A stretch of DNA of 5,263 nt from Candidatus Woesearchaeota archaeon. GTDB lineage: Archaea; Nanobdellota; Nanobdellia; Woesearchaeales; DSVV01. A model generated the notes under the pieces. The model was not told the origin of the DNA and did not search any database. It saw nothing but the letters and a program-made list of their open reading frames with translations. The stretch lies in NCBI GenBank assembly GCA_016215305.1, contig JACRKI010000137.1, forward strand, positions 1 to 5,263. The letters run 5' to 3'. A program made the position numbers and the translations under genes. How positions within the stretch are numbered: the first letter of the stretch is position 1; every line of letters begins with the position of its first letter. Positions 3,544 to 5,263 of this stretch are shown here, one piece after another.

Positions 3544-5263
3544 ATGTTTTTTAAAAAAAAGGGGCAGGCAACTATTTTTATTATTTTAGGACTCATCATT
3601 CTTCTCACTATTGGCGTCATCTATTATCTTAAAACACAAACAACAGAGGCAAAACTGGGAATCGCGTTGCAGCAAGACAGTGCAAGCGGGGACGCTGTTG
3701 TTGTACAGCAATACGTTTCCACCTGCCTCAATGATATTTCGAAACGCGCAGTGATTCTTCTCGGACAACAAGGCGGCTACATTAATCTCAGCAGAACTGA
3801 TTTGCACAGCCAGACTTTTGAGATGAATCCGAGCGATCCAACATCCAGCGACGCTGTTTCTTTTGGCGCGTCAGCAATTCCTTACTGGTGGTATGAAGAC
3901 AGCAGACATGGATGCACCCATTGCTCCATCACCACAAAAAATATTCCAACACTTGAAAGCATGCAAGAGCAGATCACCGCATATGTCAAGGAAAATTTAG
4001 CTGCATGTCTTGACAACTTCGCGTCACTCCAAAAACAGGGATACACTGTCACTGGAGGAGCAACTCCTGTGATTGCAACTGCAATTGGAGATGCAGCGGT
4101 GTATGTGCAGCTCAAATATCCGCTCACCATCAGCAAAGCTCAATCAACTTCCTCTCTTGAAAACTGGTATGTTGAACTGAATGTTCCGCTCCAAAGCATG
4201 TACAACGCTGCAAATCAGATTGTCAGCATGGAAATTAAAAATCAGTTTTTGGAGCAAATTACCCTCAATATCATCAACGGATATGGCGGTCTTGACGAAG
4301 AACGACTTCCTCCGCTCGCCGCGTTTACAGAAGGATATGGCGTTGTCTATTGGGTCAAACAAAATGTCAAAGAACAGCTCGGCAAATATCTGAAAACGTA
4401 CGTCCCACTTATTCAAATTCAGGGAACAACCGGCGCTGCGCAATTACAAGGAACAAATGAGTATGGCACTGGATTTTTCAGCATGCTCTACAGAAAAAAT
4501 GAGTACGCGTTTGGTGATCTTGCTGTTTCTTTTATTGATCCTACTGCTGATTTTACTGATTATTATTTTGACATCACCCCGCGATCAGGAGAATTGATTA
4601 AACCAGACAGCTACAAAAATGAATTTCCTTTGAACATTTTACCTCCCATTCAAACAAATCATTATTCGTTTTATTACGATGTGAGTTATCCTATTGTTGT
4701 TTCTGTTCGTGACACTACTGCGTTCAGCGGAGAAGGATACTCTTTCTTTTTCGCGCTTGAGGATAATCTCCGCGACAACAGAAACCTGATGGACTGGGCA
4801 GAGGGACAAGGAAGTTATGGTCCATGGGACGCAAGCAAAGTACAAATTGGACTAAAAGCAGGCGTGCCGACAACCTATCCTTCTGGCATTGATCCTGCCA
4901 CGAATCAGACAATATATTCTGCTGTTAAGATTCCAGAAAAGACATTGATCTGCGACGCGAATCAACGACTTAGCGGCGCTGTTGCGGTGGATGTCTATAA
5001 TGGAATCACTGGAGAACCAATTTCCGCCGCGTCTGTCGCGTTCCGCTGCGGAACGTATCAAACCTGTCAAATGGGCTCTACTGATAATAAAGGAAAATAT
5101 GAGAGCACATTCCCCATTTGTATCGGCGGCGCAGTTCGTGTTGACGCGCCTGATTATTATACCACGTATGTGAGTCTGGATACGACGCCTGACAAAGAAA
5201 ACAAAATAGTCGCGCTGCTTGAACCTGTCAGAAAAATTCCAGTGACTATCAGATTTATTCCAA
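3544..5263 (+). CDS. Large surface protein with class III (pilin-type) signal, 3' end missing
   Basis: Open from ATG 3544 to the right edge: 573 codons and no stop. It begins MFFKKKGQATIFIILGLIIL, a class III signal: basic start, G7|Q8 as the probable prepilin-peptidase cut, then a hydrophobic stretch to about residue 28 that stays on the mature protein and can act as anchor or assembly helix. The ectodomain is acidic, aromatic and beta-rich. Landmarks are C61 and GGY (77-79), YWWYEDSRHGCTHC (114-127), and a helical segment around 136-158 ending in ENLAACLDNF. About 475-565 resembles a carboxypeptidase regulatory-like (transthyretin-fold) repeat: VYNGITGEPISAASVAF, STDNKGKYESTF, then a closing strand. 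C502, C508 and C526 there, with C470 just before, may form disulfides. I recall similar GQATIF-type proteins with the C/GGY and NL..C.NF pattern in Woesearchaeota, but no assigned function. It is the third gene of the envelope cluster, with its own ribosome site. Confidence 0.88.
   Translation, partial: MFFKKKGQATIFIILGLIILLTIGVIYYLKTQTTEAKLGIALQQDSASGDAVVVQQYVSTCLNDISKRAVILLGQQGGYINLSRTDLHSQTFEMNPSDPTSSDAVSFGASAIPYWWYEDSRHGCTHCSITTKNIPTLESMQEQITAYVKENLAACLDNFASLQKQGYTVTGGATPVIATAIGDAAVYVQLKYPLTISKAQSTSSLENWYVELNVPLQSMYNAANQIVSMEIKNQFLEQITLNIINGYGGLDEERLPPLAAFTEGYGVVYWVKQNVKEQLGKYLKTYVPLIQIQGTTGAAQLQGTNEYGTGFFSMLYRKNEYAFGDLAVSFIDPTADFTDYYFDITPRSGELIKPDSYKNEFPLNILPPIQTNHYSFYYDVSYPIVVSVRDTTAFSGEGYSFFFALEDNLRDNRNLMDWAEGQGSYGPWDASKVQIGLKAGVPTTYPSGIDPATNQTIYSAVKIPEKTLICDANQRLSGAVAVDVYNGITGEPISAASVAFRCGTYQTCQMGSTDNKGKYESTFPICIGGAVRVDAPDYYTTYVSLDTTPDKENKIVALLEPVRKIPVTIRFIP

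Noticed and set aside
3586..5173. Minus-strand and alternative-frame ORFs across the large surface protein
   Set aside because: One frame stays open for 573 codons with a signal peptide and domain pattern; the rest are short and unsupported.
1..5263. CRISPR array, insertion sequence or integrase
   Set aside because: No regularly spaced repeats, transposase or recombinase motifs were found. The only insertion-like sign is the 8-bp repeat pair at 143-199.

Overview
The window looks like part of the genome of an archaeon, most likely a DPANN lineage of the Woesearchaeota/Pacearchaeota type. Two kinds of evidence support this. First, there are TATA-box promoters 26-28 nt upstream of start codons with no Shine-Dalgarno leader, the archaeal leaderless arrangement. 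Second, one protein begins with a short Lys-rich class III (pilin-type) signal of the form KKKGQATIFII, a signature I associate with large surface proteins of these archaea. The taxonomic call is inference; there is no rRNA or marker gene here.

Layout. (1) At the left edge, the first 10 codons of a minus-strand gene (start at 32) probably run out of the window, with their own TATA box at 55-64. (2) 33-329 is intergenic. It is very AT-rich (about 23% GC) except for a sharp GC-rich island at 141-235 (about 58% GC). The island holds a long hairpin flanked by 8-bp direct repeats and a tRNA-like T-arm and acceptor, so it is a candidate structured RNA or decayed tRNA. (3) A 20-bp inverted repeat at 271-328 lies one base past the stop of a minus-strand gene and ends in T7, so it is probably that gene's terminator. 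(4) 330-1739 (minus) encodes a cobalamin-binding-type radical SAM enzyme with an unusual CX4CX2C cluster motif. (5) 1740-2099 is a divergent intergenic region with both promoters and several inverted repeats that neither gene explains. (6) 2100-5263 (plus) is a three-gene cluster: a small secreted Tyr/Ser-rich protein, a six-helix membrane protein, and a large surface protein with a class III signal peptide and a carboxypeptidase-regulatory-like domain. The last gene is cut by the right edge.

The three plus-strand genes have gaps of 23 and 29 bp and only the first has a convincing promoter, so they are likely one transcript producing cell-envelope components. The radical SAM gene is divergent and has its own promoter and terminator; its substrate cannot be read from the sequence. 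The least explained parts are the GC island at 141-235 and the intergenic block at 1780-2010, either of which could encode an undescribed non-coding RNA.
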